From NCBI RefSeq assembly GCF_021391675.1, contig NZ_CP090097.1, positions 1 to 64,000 on the forward strand: a DNA stretch of 64,000 nt, written 5' to 3'. A model generated the notes under the pieces. The model was not told where the DNA came from. It saw only the letters and a list, made by a program, of their open reading frames with translations, and did no database searches. Each line of letters starts with the position of its first letter. Position 1 is the stretch's first letter. This DNA is from Neorhizobium galegae. GTDB taxonomy: Bacteria; Pseudomonadota; Alphaproteobacteria; Rhizobiales; Rhizobiaceae. Of the stretch, positions 55,566 to 64,000 are shown one piece after another. Position numbers and translations under genes: made by a program.

Positions 55566-55910
55566 TTACCCAACAATCTCGGGCGGTTTGACAGGCGTGA
55601 AGCGAACCCGCTTCCAGTCCATTCCGTCGACCAAAGCCAAGAGCTGGGCGTGATTGAGCTGGACCCGGCTGTGTCCGATGCGCGGCCAGCAGAACTGCGC
55701 TTTCTCCAGCCGCTTGGCGTAAAGGCAAACGCCGGAGCCGTCCCACCATACGATCTTGATCCGGTCTGCTCGTTTCGCCCGGAAGACATAAAGAGCTCCG
55801 TTGAACGGATCGCTGCCGGCATCTCGAACCAGCGACAGCAAGCTATCCGGCCCCTTGCGGAAGTCGATCGGATGGCTCGCCAGAAATACTTTCACGTTCG
55901 ACGGGATCAT
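55566..55910 (-). CDS. tnpB: IS66 accessory protein TnpB
   Basis: 114 residues, intact: MIPSNVKVFLASHPIDFRKG, GALYVFRAKRADRIKIVWWD, GSGVCLYAKRLEKAQFCWP, the invariant IS66 Orf2 block. It overlaps tnpA by 4 nt. Nonfunctional as a unit since tnpC and tnpA are broken. Confidence 0.92.
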   Translation of the reverse strand: MIPSNVKVFLASHPIDFRKGPDSLLSLVRDAGSDPFNGALYVFRAKRADRIKIVWWDGSGVCLYAKRLEKAQFCWPRIGHSRVQLNHAQLLALVDGMDWKRVRFTPVKPPEIVG

Positions 55911-56143
55911 GCCGATCGCACCGCTCGGATTACGCGACGCAGGTGCGCTTCATCGGTATCCGCTCCCGCCCTGACGACGATGTCGCCAATAACGATCTCG
56001 ATGGCCGAGCTGATCGCGATCACAGATCCCGGCTGACTTTCGGCCGGCGCCGATGGCTCCGGGGCGCTCTCGTTCACAAGATCTCGCCGCCACCTATAGA
56101 GTTGCGAGGGAGTTATGCCGATCCGTCGTGCGATCGCCGAGAT
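55907..56143 (-). pseudogene. tnpA: IS66 TnpA, C-terminal part (interrupted by IS21 copy 2)
   Basis: Reads ARRIGITPSQLYRWRRDLVN, then a Pro/Ala linker and RVIRAVRSA. The upstream half of the same gene resumes at 58625 beyond the inserted IS21. Confidence 0.85.
56136..56143. repeat. Target-site duplication, left copy
   Basis: GCCGAGAT, repeated at 58625-58632 around IS21 copy 2. Confidence 0.85.
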
Positions 56144-56241
56144 GTGTTTCGGCGTGGAATATTGACCCCTGTGGCGGGGTGATCGGCGTCCAATTTTGAC
56201 CCCCTTCATGTTTCGTCTGACCATCCGTTTTTTGACGACGG

Positions 56242-57753
56242 ATGGAGGGGGAGTTGAAGCGAGTGGATACGATTGCGCGTGTTCGTCGAGCCTTCCATGT
56301 GCAGGGCTGGTCGGTGAAGAAGATCGTCCGGGAACTGCATGTGTCGCGCAACACGGTCCGCAAGATATTGCGGTCCAATGAGACCGACTTCTCTTATGAG
56401 CGAGAACGGCAACCATTACCAAAAACCGGCATGTGGAAGGCTGAGATCGAACGCTTTCTGGCCGCCAACGAGGGCAAGCCTTCTCGGGAGCAGCTTACTC
56501 TGATCCGGATTTACGAGGAGCTTCGGGGTCTTGGTTATGACGGCGGCTACGATGCGATCCGACGCTATGCAAAAGGCTGGTCGAGGAGCCGGGGAGCTGT
56601 CACAGCCGAGGCCTATGTTCCGCTCTATTACGCGCCAGGCGAGGCCTACCAGTTCGACTGGAGTCACGAGATCATTCTGATCAACGGGGTGACGACGACT
56701 GTGAAGGTCGCTCATGTCCGGCTCTGCCACAGCCGGATGATGTTTGCCCGAGCCTATATGCGCGAGAGCCAGGAGATGGTGTTCGATGCGCACGACAAGG
56801 CCTTCGACTTTTTCCGAGGCACCTGCACGCGCGGCATCTACGACAACATGAAAACCGCGGTGGAGACTGTGTTCGTCGGCAAGGAGCGGCAATATAACCG
56901 CCGTTTCCTGCAGATGTGCAGCCACTATCTCGTCCAGCCGGTCGCCTGTACGCCTGCATCCGGCTGGGAGAAGGGACAGGTCGAGAACCAGGTTGGCTTG
57001 GTTCGAGAGCGCTTCTTCACGCCGCGCCTCCGAGTCAAAAGCCTGGAGGAGCTGAATGTCTGGCTGCTCGACAAATGTATCGCTTACGCCAAGGCGCACC
57101 GCCATCCCGAGCAGACCGAGCGAATGATCTGGCAGGTGTTCGAGGAGGAACGCGGCAGCCTCGTGCATTACGTCGGGCCGTTCGACGGCTTCCACAGCGT
57201 CCCGGCCTCGGTGTCGAAGACCTGCACGGTTCGTTTCGACAACAACAAATACTCCGTGCTCTCAACGGCGGTCGGCCGCCCTGTCGAGGTTCATGCCTAT
57301 GCCGACCGGATCGTCATCCGGCAGGACGGGGTGAATGTCGGAGAGCATCAGCGTTGCTTTGGCCGGGGCGAGACAACCTACAATCCTTGGCATTATGTGC
57401 CTGTTCTGGCCCGCAAACCCGGAGCTCTTCGTAATGGCGCACCGTTCAGGGACTGGGCGTTGCCAGCGGCGATGGAGAAAGTCCGCAAGCGATTGAAGGG
57501 CGTCCATGACGGTGATCGGCAAATGGTCACCATCCTTGCATGCGTTCCGACCGATGGTCTGGTGGCTGTCGATGCTGCCTGCCAAGAGGCGCTGGATCAC
57601 GGCGTCGGCTCTGCTTCGGTGATCATCAACATTCTGGCCCGCAGTCGTGATCCGGCTCCGGCCGCAACCCTGCAAACCCCGGATGCGCTGCGCCTGACCC
57701 ATGAACCGGTCGCCGATTGCGCACGCTATGACAGGCTCAGGAGGGCAAGCTGA
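56242..57753 (+). CDS. istA: IS21 transposase IstA (copy 2)
   Basis: 503 residues, collinear with the protein at 7353-8864 with scattered substitutions (for example [11 protein letters not shown] for [11 protein letters not shown], and KGWSRSR for KTWAKNR). HTH and DDE region are intact. One-base overlap with istB. Confidence 0.93.
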   Translation: MEGELKRVDTIARVRRAFHVQGWSVKKIVRELHVSRNTVRKILRSNETDFSYERERQPLPKTGMWKAEIERFLAANEGKPSREQLTLIRIYEELRGLGYDGGYDAIRRYAKGWSRSRGAVTAEAYVPLYYAPGEAYQFDWSHEIILINGVTTTVKVAHVRLCHSRMMFARAYMRESQEMVFDAHDKAFDFFRGTCTRGIYDNMKTAVETVFVGKERQYNRRFLQMCSHYLVQPVACTPASGWEKGQVENQVGLVRERFFTPRLRVKSLEELNVWLLDKCIAYAKAHRHPEQTERMIWQVFEEERGSLVHYVGPFDGFHSVPASVSKTCTVRFDNNKYSVLSTAVGRPVEVHAYADRIVIRQDGVNVGEHQRCFGRGETTYNPWHYVPVLARKPGALRNGAPFRDWALPAAMEKVRKRLKGVHDGDRQMVTILACVPTDGLVAVDAACQEALDHGVGSASVIINILARSRDPAPAATLQTPDALRLTHEPVADCARYDRLRRAS

Positions 57754-58487
57754 TGGAACGCACACAGGTTCTCGAACTGATGAGCACGTTGAAGCTCTAC
57801 GGAATGCGCAGCGCTTATGATGAGGTCATGGGCAATGGCATCAAACGGCAACATGAGCCGCCGCGCATTGTCGGTGACCTGCTGCAGTCGGAGATCGCCG
57901 AGAAGCAAGCACGCTCCATTCGCTACCAGCTCAGCATAGCCAAGCTGCCACTTGCCAAGGATATCGACGACTTCGACTTCGCCGATACCCCTGTGAATGA
58001 ACCGTTGGTGCGGGAGCTGGCCGCAGGCACCTTCGTCGCCGACCAACGTAACATCGTTCTCGTCGGCGGCACGGGAACAGGAAAGAGCCACCTGGCCATC
58101 GCGATTGCCCGTGCCTTGATCCGCAACGGAACGCGCGGCCGTTTCTTCAATGTCGTCGATCTGGTCAACCGCCTGGAAACAGAAACACGCAGCGGAAAGC
58201 AGGGACGAACAGCGGACTATCTCAATCGCCTCGACTTCATCATCCTCGATGAACTCGGCTATCTGCCCTTCGCCCAGGCCGGAGGTCAGCTCCTGTTCCA
58301 CCTGATCAGCAGGCTATACGAGCGCACCTCGATCATCGTCACGACGAACCTCGCCTTCGGTGAATGGCCGTCAGTGTTCGGCGATGCCAAGATGACGACG
58401 GCGCTCCTCGACCGCCTGACCCATCATTGCGAGATCGTCGAGACCGGAAACGAATCCTGGCGCTTCAAGAACCGCTCTCAAAGCTAA
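57753..58487 (+). CDS. istB: IS21 helper ATPase IstB (copy 2)
   Basis: 244 residues; Walker [10 protein letters not shown] and Walker [10 protein letters not shown]. It differs from copy 1 at about five residues (FADTP for FTDTP, WPSVFGD for WPTVFGD and others). Confidence 0.93.
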   Translation: MERTQVLELMSTLKLYGMRSAYDEVMGNGIKRQHEPPRIVGDLLQSEIAEKQARSIRYQLSIAKLPLAKDIDDFDFADTPVNEPLVRELAAGTFVADQRNIVLVGGTGTGKSHLAIAIARALIRNGTRGRFFNVVDLVNRLETETRSGKQGRTADYLNRLDFIILDELGYLPFAQAGGQLLFHLISRLYERTSIIVTTNLAFGEWPSVFGDAKMTTALLDRLTHHCEIVETGNESWRFKNRSQS

Positions 58488-58624
58488 AGCCGAAGATACC
58501 CGTCACCCGCACTTGGCCTACCCTCTGCAACCCCGGCCAGCGCCGGGCAGGCCAAGCGCTGATCGGCTACAGGGGGGTGAAGATTGGACGCCGATAAGGG
58601 GTCAACATTCCGAGCCGATTGACA

Positions 58625-58782
58625 GCCGAGATATTCACTCCAGGTCGGCAAGCCTCCTCAACCGCCTCGAGCTTGAATTCGTCGGACCAGAAACGACGCA
58701 ACTGTCGGGGAGAACCCTCAAGTCGATCCGTCACGGCCTCAATCATATGGATCATTCTAGGGCTAGCCGTAGGCGTAGACAT
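58625..58782 (-). pseudogene. tnpA: IS66 TnpA, N-terminal part
   Basis: Reads MIEAVTDRLEGSPRQLRRFW, SDEFKLEAVEEACRPGVNIS then meets the IS21 end. It starts with the duplicated GCCGAGAT. The HTH is completed by the part at 55907-56143. Confidence 0.85.
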
Positions 58783-58887
58783 AGATCCTCACAACCAGAG
58801 AAAATCAGATGCCTGATGCCATAGCGTGATGGCCATCAGCCTTGCCAGATGGGGTCTGCTTGTCGCTTACAAATTTGCACGCCGGAA

Positions 58888-59013
58888 CACAACCAAACCT
58901 TCCTTGGCAATTACCGCGGCATACTGATGAGTGACGGCTACACAGCCTGGCGCACATTGGATGGTGCGACCCATGTGATCGGCGCCCTCATGCCGTGGAA
59001 CTACGCCGCCTGA
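58888..59013 (+). pseudogene. IS66 TnpC internal fragment
   Basis: HNQTFLGNYRGILMSDGYTA, WRTLDGATHV: the segment around the catalytic QxDGYxAY of IS66 transposases, with nothing before or after. Opposite strand to the IS66 remains above, so from another copy. Confidence 0.6.
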
Positions 59014-59204
59014 ACGGCCTCAGCTTGTCGCTTACGGTTAAACAATGCTTGAACAATATTTTGAACTTCAATGATTGCGATGGCGCCGCGCGGATCACGC
59101 CGATGCCAGGCGCAGACATGAAAGACGATAAGAGCCCGCGCCAGTATCAACGCCGAGACAATGGCACCGATCGACAGCGACACATCCATGTCACGAAAGG
59201 CCAT
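59001..59204 (-). CDS. Possible small membrane protein
   Basis: 67 residues, MAFRDMDVSLSIGAIVSALI with one hydrophobic helix (SIGAIVSALILARALIVFHV) then a basic tail. Weak start. It overlaps the next small frame by 14 nt on the same strand. No family recognised. Confidence 0.3.
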   Translation of the reverse strand: MAFRDMDVSLSIGAIVSALILARALIVFHVCAWHRRDPRGAIAIIEVQNIVQALFNRKRQAEAVQAA

Positions 59205-59331
59205 TTCTCGGCTGGTCGGGCAAAACCGGCAACGCGCGTACGATCAACATATCAAGAATGCGTCGGACCCCGTTGACCAGCTTCGCAAGGTCGCGCAGTA
59301 AGCGCCAGAAAACCTTCAAGAGAGCGGTCAT
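59191..59331 (-). CDS. Possible small basic protein
   Basis: 46 residues from ATG 59331 with GGAAGGA 6 nt upstream, a good SD: MTALLKVFWRLLRDLAKLVN, amphipathic. It could be coupled to the frame at 59001. Located downstream of nifT on the same strand. Confidence 0.35.
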   Translation of the reverse strand: MTALLKVFWRLLRDLAKLVNGVRRILDMLIVRALPVLPDQPRNGLS

Positions 59332-59469
59332 CGGTCGTCCTTCCCACAGGCTACGCTTGAAAAAATCAAGTTTACCAGACAACGCCGATGGCACCCTATC
59401 CTGCTATACGGTTCTCGAGATCTCAACTGTCGAGGACCAACGGTGTTTCGAAACCTCAACGGGTTGTAT

Positions 59470-59706
59470 TTACGTTGGCTGTTGGAAAACGCTCATCTCC
59501 TCCATCCGGTACTTTGGAGCCTCGACTGTAACCGGAAGGCGAGTGTTTCGCGGAAGGTCGGGAAGGGCCAGTCGCATCCCACTGGTTAGCGACACGACAC
59601 CGCCCCACAGTTTTTCGCTCTCCATCGAGAGTATCGGCTCCTCGAGATCAAGCTTTGGCATATAGGCCGAGAGGCTGTCGCAAGTTCGACGAATCGTCAC
59701 TTTCAT
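59470..59706 (-). CDS. nifT: NifT/FixU protein
   Basis: 78 residues from MKVTIRR (AAGGA upstream), matching NifT/FixU throughout: LSAYMPKLDLEEPILSMESE, LWGGVVSLTSGMRLALPDLP, TRLPVTVEA. The ~14-residue C-terminal extension (PKYRMEEMSVFQQPT) is unusual. Function is unknown but the gene normally follows nifB-fdxN-nifZ. Confidence 0.88.
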   Translation of the reverse strand: MKVTIRRTCDSLSAYMPKLDLEEPILSMESEKLWGGVVSLTSGMRLALPDLPRNTRLPVTVEAPKYRMEEMSVFQQPT

Positions 59707-59982
59707 CTGGCTGATCCTTCTTTGAAACAGAATGCTTTTCGTGAAGGCAGTAGCGTGCTTGATCAAATGCACATGCACTGACGGCAGTGCTACCAAATAA
59801 TCGGCTGCAAAGAGAAGGGCTGTCCTTTCGTTTGTACTGAGCGTTAATTGTTCCTGCCGAGGACCCCCACTGCTTCTTGAGACAAACTGCGGGTGCTAGT
59901 CATCTCTCCTGTCCCGCTCGCAGTCGCCACGAAATATCCTCCAACGCACAGACAGCACCCTTGGCTAATCGTTAGGTGGCGG
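59707..59982. other. fdxN-nifT gap where nifZ would be expected; no gene
   Basis: 276 bp. The nifT frame stays open upstream (STNERTALLFAADYLVALPS) without a start, and nothing resembles NifZ in any frame. Confidence 0.55.
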
Positions 59983-60174
59983 TTAGGCGGGGACACACGT
60001 CTCCTTCATTGGGCACGCTGCGGCACATTGCTGAGTTCCGAATTCGTCGCACTCGGTGCATTTTCGCGGATCGATGACGTAGTTTTCCCCCTTCAAGGCG
60101 ACTGCCCCTGAAGGGCACACGAATTCACAGGCGCCGCATTGGCTGCATTGGGACGTTACGATCTTGAAGGCCAT
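59983..60174 (-). CDS. fdxN: 2[4Fe-4S] ferredoxin FdxN
   Basis: 63 residues. Cluster ligands C10-x2-C13-x2-C16-x3-C20 and C39-x2-C42-x7-C50-x3-C54, the FdxN/NifB-linked type with an extended loop. It gives electrons for NifB or nitrogenase assembly. Two bases after nifB's stop, so one transcript. Confidence 0.93.
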   Translation of the reverse strand: MAFKIVTSQCSQCGACEFVCPSGAVALKGENYVIDPRKCTECDEFGTQQCAAACPMKETCVPA

Positions 60175-60176
60175 TT

Positions 60177-61676
60177 TCAGCTCCTGGTCATATTGGGAAG
60201 ATGGGATGTCGCTACCGCCGATTTGTTCTCAAACTCGGCGGCGTAGAACGCGCCAATTGCGGCTTCAATATAGTCATAGGCATAAGCCTCCGTCGCTCGC
60301 ACACCAGCTTCCGCCAACCTCTTCTTTGGGACGTCTCCAACCTTGGCGCACAACAATAGGTCTACGCCATTGAGCGCAACAATCGTGCTGTTAAAGGCAG
60401 CGTTGTCACACCAGCCGCCGAGACAGGACTGCTCGACCTTGCGATGGCCTGTTCGACCAATCCCCGACGGCGAGACCTCGTAAATTTGGAATTCAATTCC
60501 GTGGCCAAAGTGCTCATTGATGCGGCCACCGCCCTTGGTCGCCACCGCGACAAGAAACGATTGATCGGACACCACGGATCTGACGGCTTTGAGTGCTTCT
60601 TTTCTAGACGTCAGACGTTCACCGCGCGCACGTTCAACGAACTCGCGGTAGGTAAGGCGCTTTGCCGGATCATAGGCCGGCGCAAGAAGGAGATCACCGG
60701 TCGTAAATTCCTGGGCGAGATCAACGCCGAGCAGACCGACCGCATCTGCGCGACATTGCCGGCAGTGGCGCATAAGCGTCCCTCGACCCTTCATCCGATC
60801 CTGGAGTAGGCTTAGTTCGAGAGCGTCTGGCCCACGCTGGCCGGTGAGTCCATAGTAAGTGCCGTGAGAGTGGCCTGAAATAAGGGGGGTTACGTTGTGC
60901 ATGAATGCCCCACGATCGCTGACTGATCTATTCACTTCGATCAGATGCTCGTCGTTAACGCCTGGAATTAGTATTGAATTGATTTTGGTGAGGATGCCTC
61001 GCTCAGTCAGCATCTCCAAGCCCAGCATCTGACGCTCGTGAAGAGTTCTGGCAGCTTCAATTCCGGTGAGGCGGCGATCCCTGAAAAATATCCATGGGTA
61101 AATCTTCACGCCGACATTTGGATCGACCATGTTGATCGTAATGGTCACGTGATCAACATTCAACCCGGCGAGCTCTTCGACATGGTCCGGCAACGAAAGG
61201 CCATTGGTCGACACGCAGAACTTGATGTCGGGGATCTCCTTCGCGACCAGTTCCAATGTTGTTTTTGTCCTGTTCCAATCATAGCAAGCGTCGCCAGGCC
61301 CGGCGATACCAAGGACAGAGAGCTGCGGCAATGCGCTGGCTACCGTCATTACCTTTCGCAGAGCCTGGTCCGGGGTTAACCTTTCCGAGGTAACGCCAGG
61401 CCGGCTTTCGTTAGCGCAGTCATATTTTCGGTTGCAGTAGTTGCACTGGATGTTGCACGCTGGAGCAACCGCAACGTGTATTCGGGCAAAATAAGAATGC
61501 GCGTCTTCTGAGAAGCATGGATGATCTTCCACTCGTTCCCAAACCGCCGGATCTGCACCATCTGGTGCCGAGCGTCCATAGGTGTGGGATTGTCCAGACG
61601 CACCGGTATATAAGTTTACGCAAGCGGGCGCGTAGACGGTTTGGTTACACCCTTCATTCGTTTTAGCTGGTGTCAT
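60177..61676 (-). CDS. nifB: FeMo-cofactor biosynthesis protein NifB
   Basis: About 499 residues from ATG 61676 (GGAG 5 nt upstream; GTG 61697 is possible). Radical SAM motif CNIQCNYC (Cys74, 78, 81) with [20 protein letters not shown] before it, [12 protein letters not shown], the [13 protein letters not shown] cluster and a C-terminal NifX/NafY-like domain ([20 protein letters not shown]). NifB makes the NifB-co precursor (8Fe-9S-C). nifA, usually upstream, is not here: rpoN2 is. No -24/-12 element is visible before it. Confidence 0.95.
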   Translation of the reverse strand: MTPAKTNEGCNQTVYAPACVNLYTGASGQSHTYGRSAPDGADPAVWERVEDHPCFSEDAHSYFARIHVAVAPACNIQCNYCNRKYDCANESRPGVTSERLTPDQALRKVMTVASALPQLSVLGIAGPGDACYDWNRTKTTLELVAKEIPDIKFCVSTNGLSLPDHVEELAGLNVDHVTITINMVDPNVGVKIYPWIFFRDRRLTGIEAARTLHERQMLGLEMLTERGILTKINSILIPGVNDEHLIEVNRSVSDRGAFMHNVTPLISGHSHGTYYGLTGQRGPDALELSLLQDRMKGRGTLMRHCRQCRADAVGLLGVDLAQEFTTGDLLLAPAYDPAKRLTYREFVERARGERLTSRKEALKAVRSVVSDQSFLVAVATKGGGRINEHFGHGIEFQIYEVSPSGIGRTGHRKVEQSCLGGWCDNAAFNSTIVALNGVDLLLCAKVGDVPKKRLAEAGVRATEAYAYDYIEAAIGAFYAAEFENKSAVATSHLPNMTRS

Positions 61677-61813
61677 CATATCTCCGTTGACAGGCACATA
61701 TTGGTTCGCAAGGTGGGATAGATCCCGATCCTGAAAAGGCTCCTCCCTTTGTGCTCACCCATTGGGCTTTCCGTACGTCCTTGCTTCCTGCCCGGCCGCA
61801 GACGCGGCAACTC

Positions 61814-61834
61814 AAAAAACCGCCGACCGTCGGC
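61814..61834 (-). terminator. Terminator downstream of rpoN2
   Basis: On the minus strand GCCGAC-G-GTCGGC followed by GGTTTTTT. It would separate rpoN2 from nifB transcription. Confidence 0.55.
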
Positions 61835-61889
61835 ACCTGATGGAGGATCCAACTCAGGCTCGATGCGGTCGGCAAGAAGCATGACAGAG

Positions 61890-63446
61890 TCAGAAGCGGA
61901 CGGCCCGGCTATCCGCCCGCTTTTCGCGACGGCGCTGGACGGAAGAAGGAATGTTCATCGCCTCGCGGTACTTCGCGACGGTCCGGCGCGCGAGCTCGAC
62001 CCCGCCGCGCTTCAGGCTGACTACGATATCCTCGTCGGAGAGCACCGTCTCAGGCGTCTCCTGCGCGATGAGCAGGCGAATCCGGTGGCGCACGGCCTCG
62101 GCCGAATGGCTGTCGCCGCCTTCTTCTGCCGAGCCGATCGACACCGTGAAGAAATATTTGAGTTCGAACATGCCCCGCGGCGTCAGCATGCATTTGTTGG
62201 AGGTGACGCGGCTGACCGTGGATTCATGCATCTTGATCGCTTCGGCAACGGTCTTCTGAGTCAATGGGTGCAGGTGGTCGACGCCGTGCATCAGGAAGAC
62301 ATCCTGCTGGCGGACGATTTCGGTCGCCACCTTCATGATCGTCTTGGCCCGCTGGTCGAGGCTGCGCGTCAGCCAGTTGGCATGTTGCATGCATTCGGAG
62401 AGGAAGTTGTGGACATCCCCGTTTTTCGGGCAGTTCTTCGACACCGTCTGGAAATAGGTATGGTTGACCAGAACGCGCGGCAGGGTGTCCGGATTGAGTT
62501 CGACCATCCAGCCGCCGTCGGGCGCTGCGCGCACGACGATATCCGGCGAAATCGTCTCTGACATGCCGCGCTCGAAACCCGCGCCGGGCTTCGGGTTGAG
62601 GCCGCGGATTTCCGCCAGCATGTCGATCAGGTCTTCGTCATCGACACCGCAGATCTTTCGAAGCGAGGCGAAGTCGCGTTTGCCGAGCAGATCCAGATGT
62701 CTGATCAGTGCTTCCATGGCCGGGTCGAGCCGGTCCTTTTCCCGAAGCTGGATTGCCAGACACTCGCTGAGTGACCGGGCGAAGACGCCCGGCGGATCGA
62801 GCGTCTGCAGCGAGTGCAGGATGGCCTCCACATTCTCGGAGCTTCTGCCGAGGCGGGCGGCAATCTCCTCGATGTCGCCCAGCATGTAGCCGGCCTCGTC
62901 GAGCTGATCGACGAGATGCTGAGCAATCAGGCGGCTGGCCGCATCGACGATCAGGAAGGGAATCTGCTGGTTCAGATGGTCGCGCAGCGTCACCTGGCCG
63001 GCGACGGAATCATTCAGGTCGTAGCCTTCGCCGGCATCGCCGCCCGGCATGGATTTCCACTGGCTGAGCAGTTCCGGCGCATCGGCGCGCCGCACCGGGC
63101 CGTCGTCCAGGGAGACGTTTTCGAAGCCCGTATCGAGCCCTTCGCCGAGCCTCTCGGTGCTGATGGAGGAGGAGCCTTCATACCAGTCGCTATCGACTTC
63201 GGCGGCCGCCGAACTCTCGCGGCCTTCGGTCGGGGCAAAGTCGTCGGCGGTTTCGAAGCCTGTTTCCGCGTCGTTTTCGCTCTCGCTTGACGTAAATTCG
63301 AGCAGCGGGTTCTTTTCCACCTCGTCGGCAACGAACTGAGTCAGTTCGGGAAACGTCATCTGCAGCAACCGCATGTCTTGTATCAGTTGCGGCGATGGCC
63401 GCGCACATTGGGTGTGACTCGGGGAAAAATGGCTGAGGGTTTTCAT
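61890..63446 (-). CDS. rpoN2: RNA polymerase sigma54 factor (second copy, RpoN2)
   Basis: 518 residues. N-terminal activator region (SPQLIQDMRLLQMTFPELTQ), acidic linker (about 45-110), core-binding domain and the C-terminal HTH plus RpoN box ARRTVAKYREAMNI. It directs polymerase to -24/-12 promoters opened by NifA. Rhizobium etli has a plasmid rpoN2 with symbiotic roles near nifB-fdxN, the same neighbourhood. GGAGCTCTGA precedes the ATG. A small HTH gene overlaps its start. Confidence 0.95.
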   Translation of the reverse strand: MKTLSHFSPSHTQCARPSPQLIQDMRLLQMTFPELTQFVADEVEKNPLLEFTSSESENDAETGFETADDFAPTEGRESSAAAEVDSDWYEGSSSISTERLGEGLDTGFENVSLDDGPVRRADAPELLSQWKSMPGGDAGEGYDLNDSVAGQVTLRDHLNQQIPFLIVDAASRLIAQHLVDQLDEAGYMLGDIEEIAARLGRSSENVEAILHSLQTLDPPGVFARSLSECLAIQLREKDRLDPAMEALIRHLDLLGKRDFASLRKICGVDDEDLIDMLAEIRGLNPKPGAGFERGMSETISPDIVVRAAPDGGWMVELNPDTLPRVLVNHTYFQTVSKNCPKNGDVHNFLSECMQHANWLTRSLDQRAKTIMKVATEIVRQQDVFLMHGVDHLHPLTQKTVAEAIKMHESTVSRVTSNKCMLTPRGMFELKYFFTVSIGSAEEGGDSHSAEAVRHRIRLLIAQETPETVLSDEDIVVSLKRGGVELARRTVAKYREAMNIPSSVQRRREKRADSRAVRF

Positions 63447-63850
63447 TCAGAGCTCCTGATAGCTGAGGTGCCCGCGCTCTTGCCCGTGTGAGCAAGCACG
63501 ACGATGTCGCTAAGTTTGGCCTCGCGGTCCGTTGCATCCTTAGTCATCGACGAGGGTCTCCCCTGCTTCGTTGTCGCGCGGAAGGACGAGGCAGTAGCGG
63601 AAGTAGGGACGGCCGGTCGGATCTTCCTCGCGGAGCTCTTGTCGATCTTCGCGCCGAAATTCTGCTGGAGTTCGAAGATGCGGAGGGGCAGGGCGTTGAT
63701 GCGGTAGACGAGGCGAGCCTCCGTGTTGGAGATCCCATTTTCGAGACCACGCTCCGAGGAGAGGTACTCGTAGAGGGACTTCAATTGGGGGGTGCCGCGC
63801 GCCTGGACGTTTTTGAGCTGCAAGATTGCAGCCATGGTGAGCCGGGTCAT
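63443..63850 (-). CDS. Small helix-turn-helix protein coupled to rpoN2
   Basis: 135 residues from ATG 63850 (GGAGAA 9 nt upstream). Residues about 15-60 (TPQLKSLYEYLSSERGLENG, ISNTEARLVYRINALPLRIF, ELQQNFGAKI) fit the phage-type wHTH pattern 'T..eA..ly.I..L..RI.eLr..G..I' (HTH_39-like). The rest is disordered and basic. Its stop overlaps the rpoN2 ATG (TCAT on the plus strand), so rpoN2 translation is coupled to it. Role unknown; a regulator is plausible. Confidence 0.6.
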   Translation of the reverse strand: MTRLTMAAILQLKNVQARGTPQLKSLYEYLSSERGLENGISNTEARLVYRINALPLRIFELQQNFGAKIDKSSARKIRPAVPTSATASSFRATTKQGRPSSMTKDATDREAKLSDIVVLAHTGKSAGTSAIRSSE

Positions 63851-63890
63851 TTTGGATGGTTCTCCGAAATGTCTCGTTGAGTTTAGATGA

Positions 63891-63974
63891 CTACGCCTGG
63901 ATCGTCGGATAGCCGCCGTCACAATCGCTGTACTGCACGATGATATTTGCCCCGCGAGTGAATTTTGCCTTCAT
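63891..63974 (-). CDS. Possible very small protein or C-terminal end of a longer frame
   Basis: MKAKFTRGANIIVQYSDCDG ends at 63891. No SD precedes the ATG and the frame stays open to the window edge, so it may be the tail of a gene beyond the window. Confidence 0.25.
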   Translation of the reverse strand: MKAKFTRGANIIVQYSDCDGGYPTIQA

Positions 63975-64000
63975 TGAAGATGGCCAGCGTCGGGGTCGCA

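Larger units (their letters stand above)
56144..58624 (+). mobile_element. IS21-family element, copy 2, inserted in IS66 tnpA
   Basis: Ends: left TGTTTCGGCGTGGAATATTG, right (reversed) TGTCAATCGGCTCGGAATGT, each followed inward by a GGCGTCCAAT-type repeat. An 8-bp direct repeat GCCGAGAT borders both sides. The IS66 tnpA frame rejoins exactly across it (...PGVNISAV / ARRIGITPSQ...). Same orientation as copy 1 at 7256-9737. Confidence 0.92.

Noticed and set aside
61698..61813. Search for a -24/-12 promoter and NifA site before nifB
   Set aside because: No TGGC...TTGC or TGT-N10-ACA element was found in the short gap.
1..64000. CRISPR arrays, tRNA and rRNA genes
   Set aside because: No direct-repeat/spacer array (the 21-bp CGATTC units share only the hexamer) and no tRNA- or rRNA-like sequence was recognised.

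Overview
The window looks like part of a rhizobial symbiotic plasmid (family Rhizobiaceae, most likely genus Rhizobium). Evidence: a repABC replication/partition module; nodulation genes (nodU, nodN, a nodD-type LysR regulator and a nodO-like RTX protein with its own type I exporter); nitrogen-fixation genes (nifB, fdxN, nifT/fixU, a broken nifQ, a dctA and a second rpoN); nod boxes; a NifA-type upstream site; and many insertion sequences. The genus is inferred from gene content; I could not run a search.

Layout. 1-7.1 kb: a partial B12-binding radical SAM gene, an SRAP-type DNA repair protein, a probable nuclease-family protein, a divergent HTH/PIN toxin-antitoxin pair, a cold-shock protein and a NYN-LOTUS protein. 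7.3-13.9 kb: an IS21 element cutting a tniQ remnant, then a tyrosine recombinase, a vapBC pair and a second tyrosine recombinase overlapping vapC. 14.3-18.3 kb: repABC on the minus strand, with a frameshifted repC, an antisense RNA locus and four parS-like palindromes. 18.3-31.4 kb: plasmid accessory DNA. It holds ParB and IS3 relics, a DNA methyltransferase divergent from an unknown gene, an operon of unknown genes (one DUF3102-like), and a four-gene operon with a PD-(D/E)XK-like protein, a small protein, an FtsH-like AAA ATPase and a separate M41 zinc peptidase. That operon is followed by arrays of CGATTC (CcrM-type GANTC) sites spaced exactly 21 bp apart, and a WGR-domain gene.

31.5-34.1 kb: IS30, IS630 and IS110 debris. 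34.5-53 kb: the symbiosis block. An OafA/SGNH acyltransferase lies downstream of a clear nod box. A nifQ (frameshifted)-dctA operon has a NifA site and a sigma54-like promoter. A nodO-like gene sits beside its ABC and membrane-fusion exporter genes. nodN has a good nod box. nodD adjoins a membrane protein gene. nodU has a nod box truncated at its far end by an IS relic, and no nodS between them. 48.2-58.8 kb: an IS graveyard (IS481, IS3, IS5, IS21, IS66 and a second IS21 with a visible 8-bp target duplication inside the IS66). 59-64 kb: nifT, fdxN, nifB, rpoN2 and a small HTH gene overlapping rpoN2, all on the minus strand.

Together the genes suggest plant-signal control (NodD acting at nod boxes) of Nod-factor decoration and of a secreted RTX protein, and NifA/RpoN control of cofactor synthesis and dicarboxylate supply. 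The plasmid backbone is being eroded by IS elements: repC, nifQ, nodU's promoter and several transposases all carry visible lesions.
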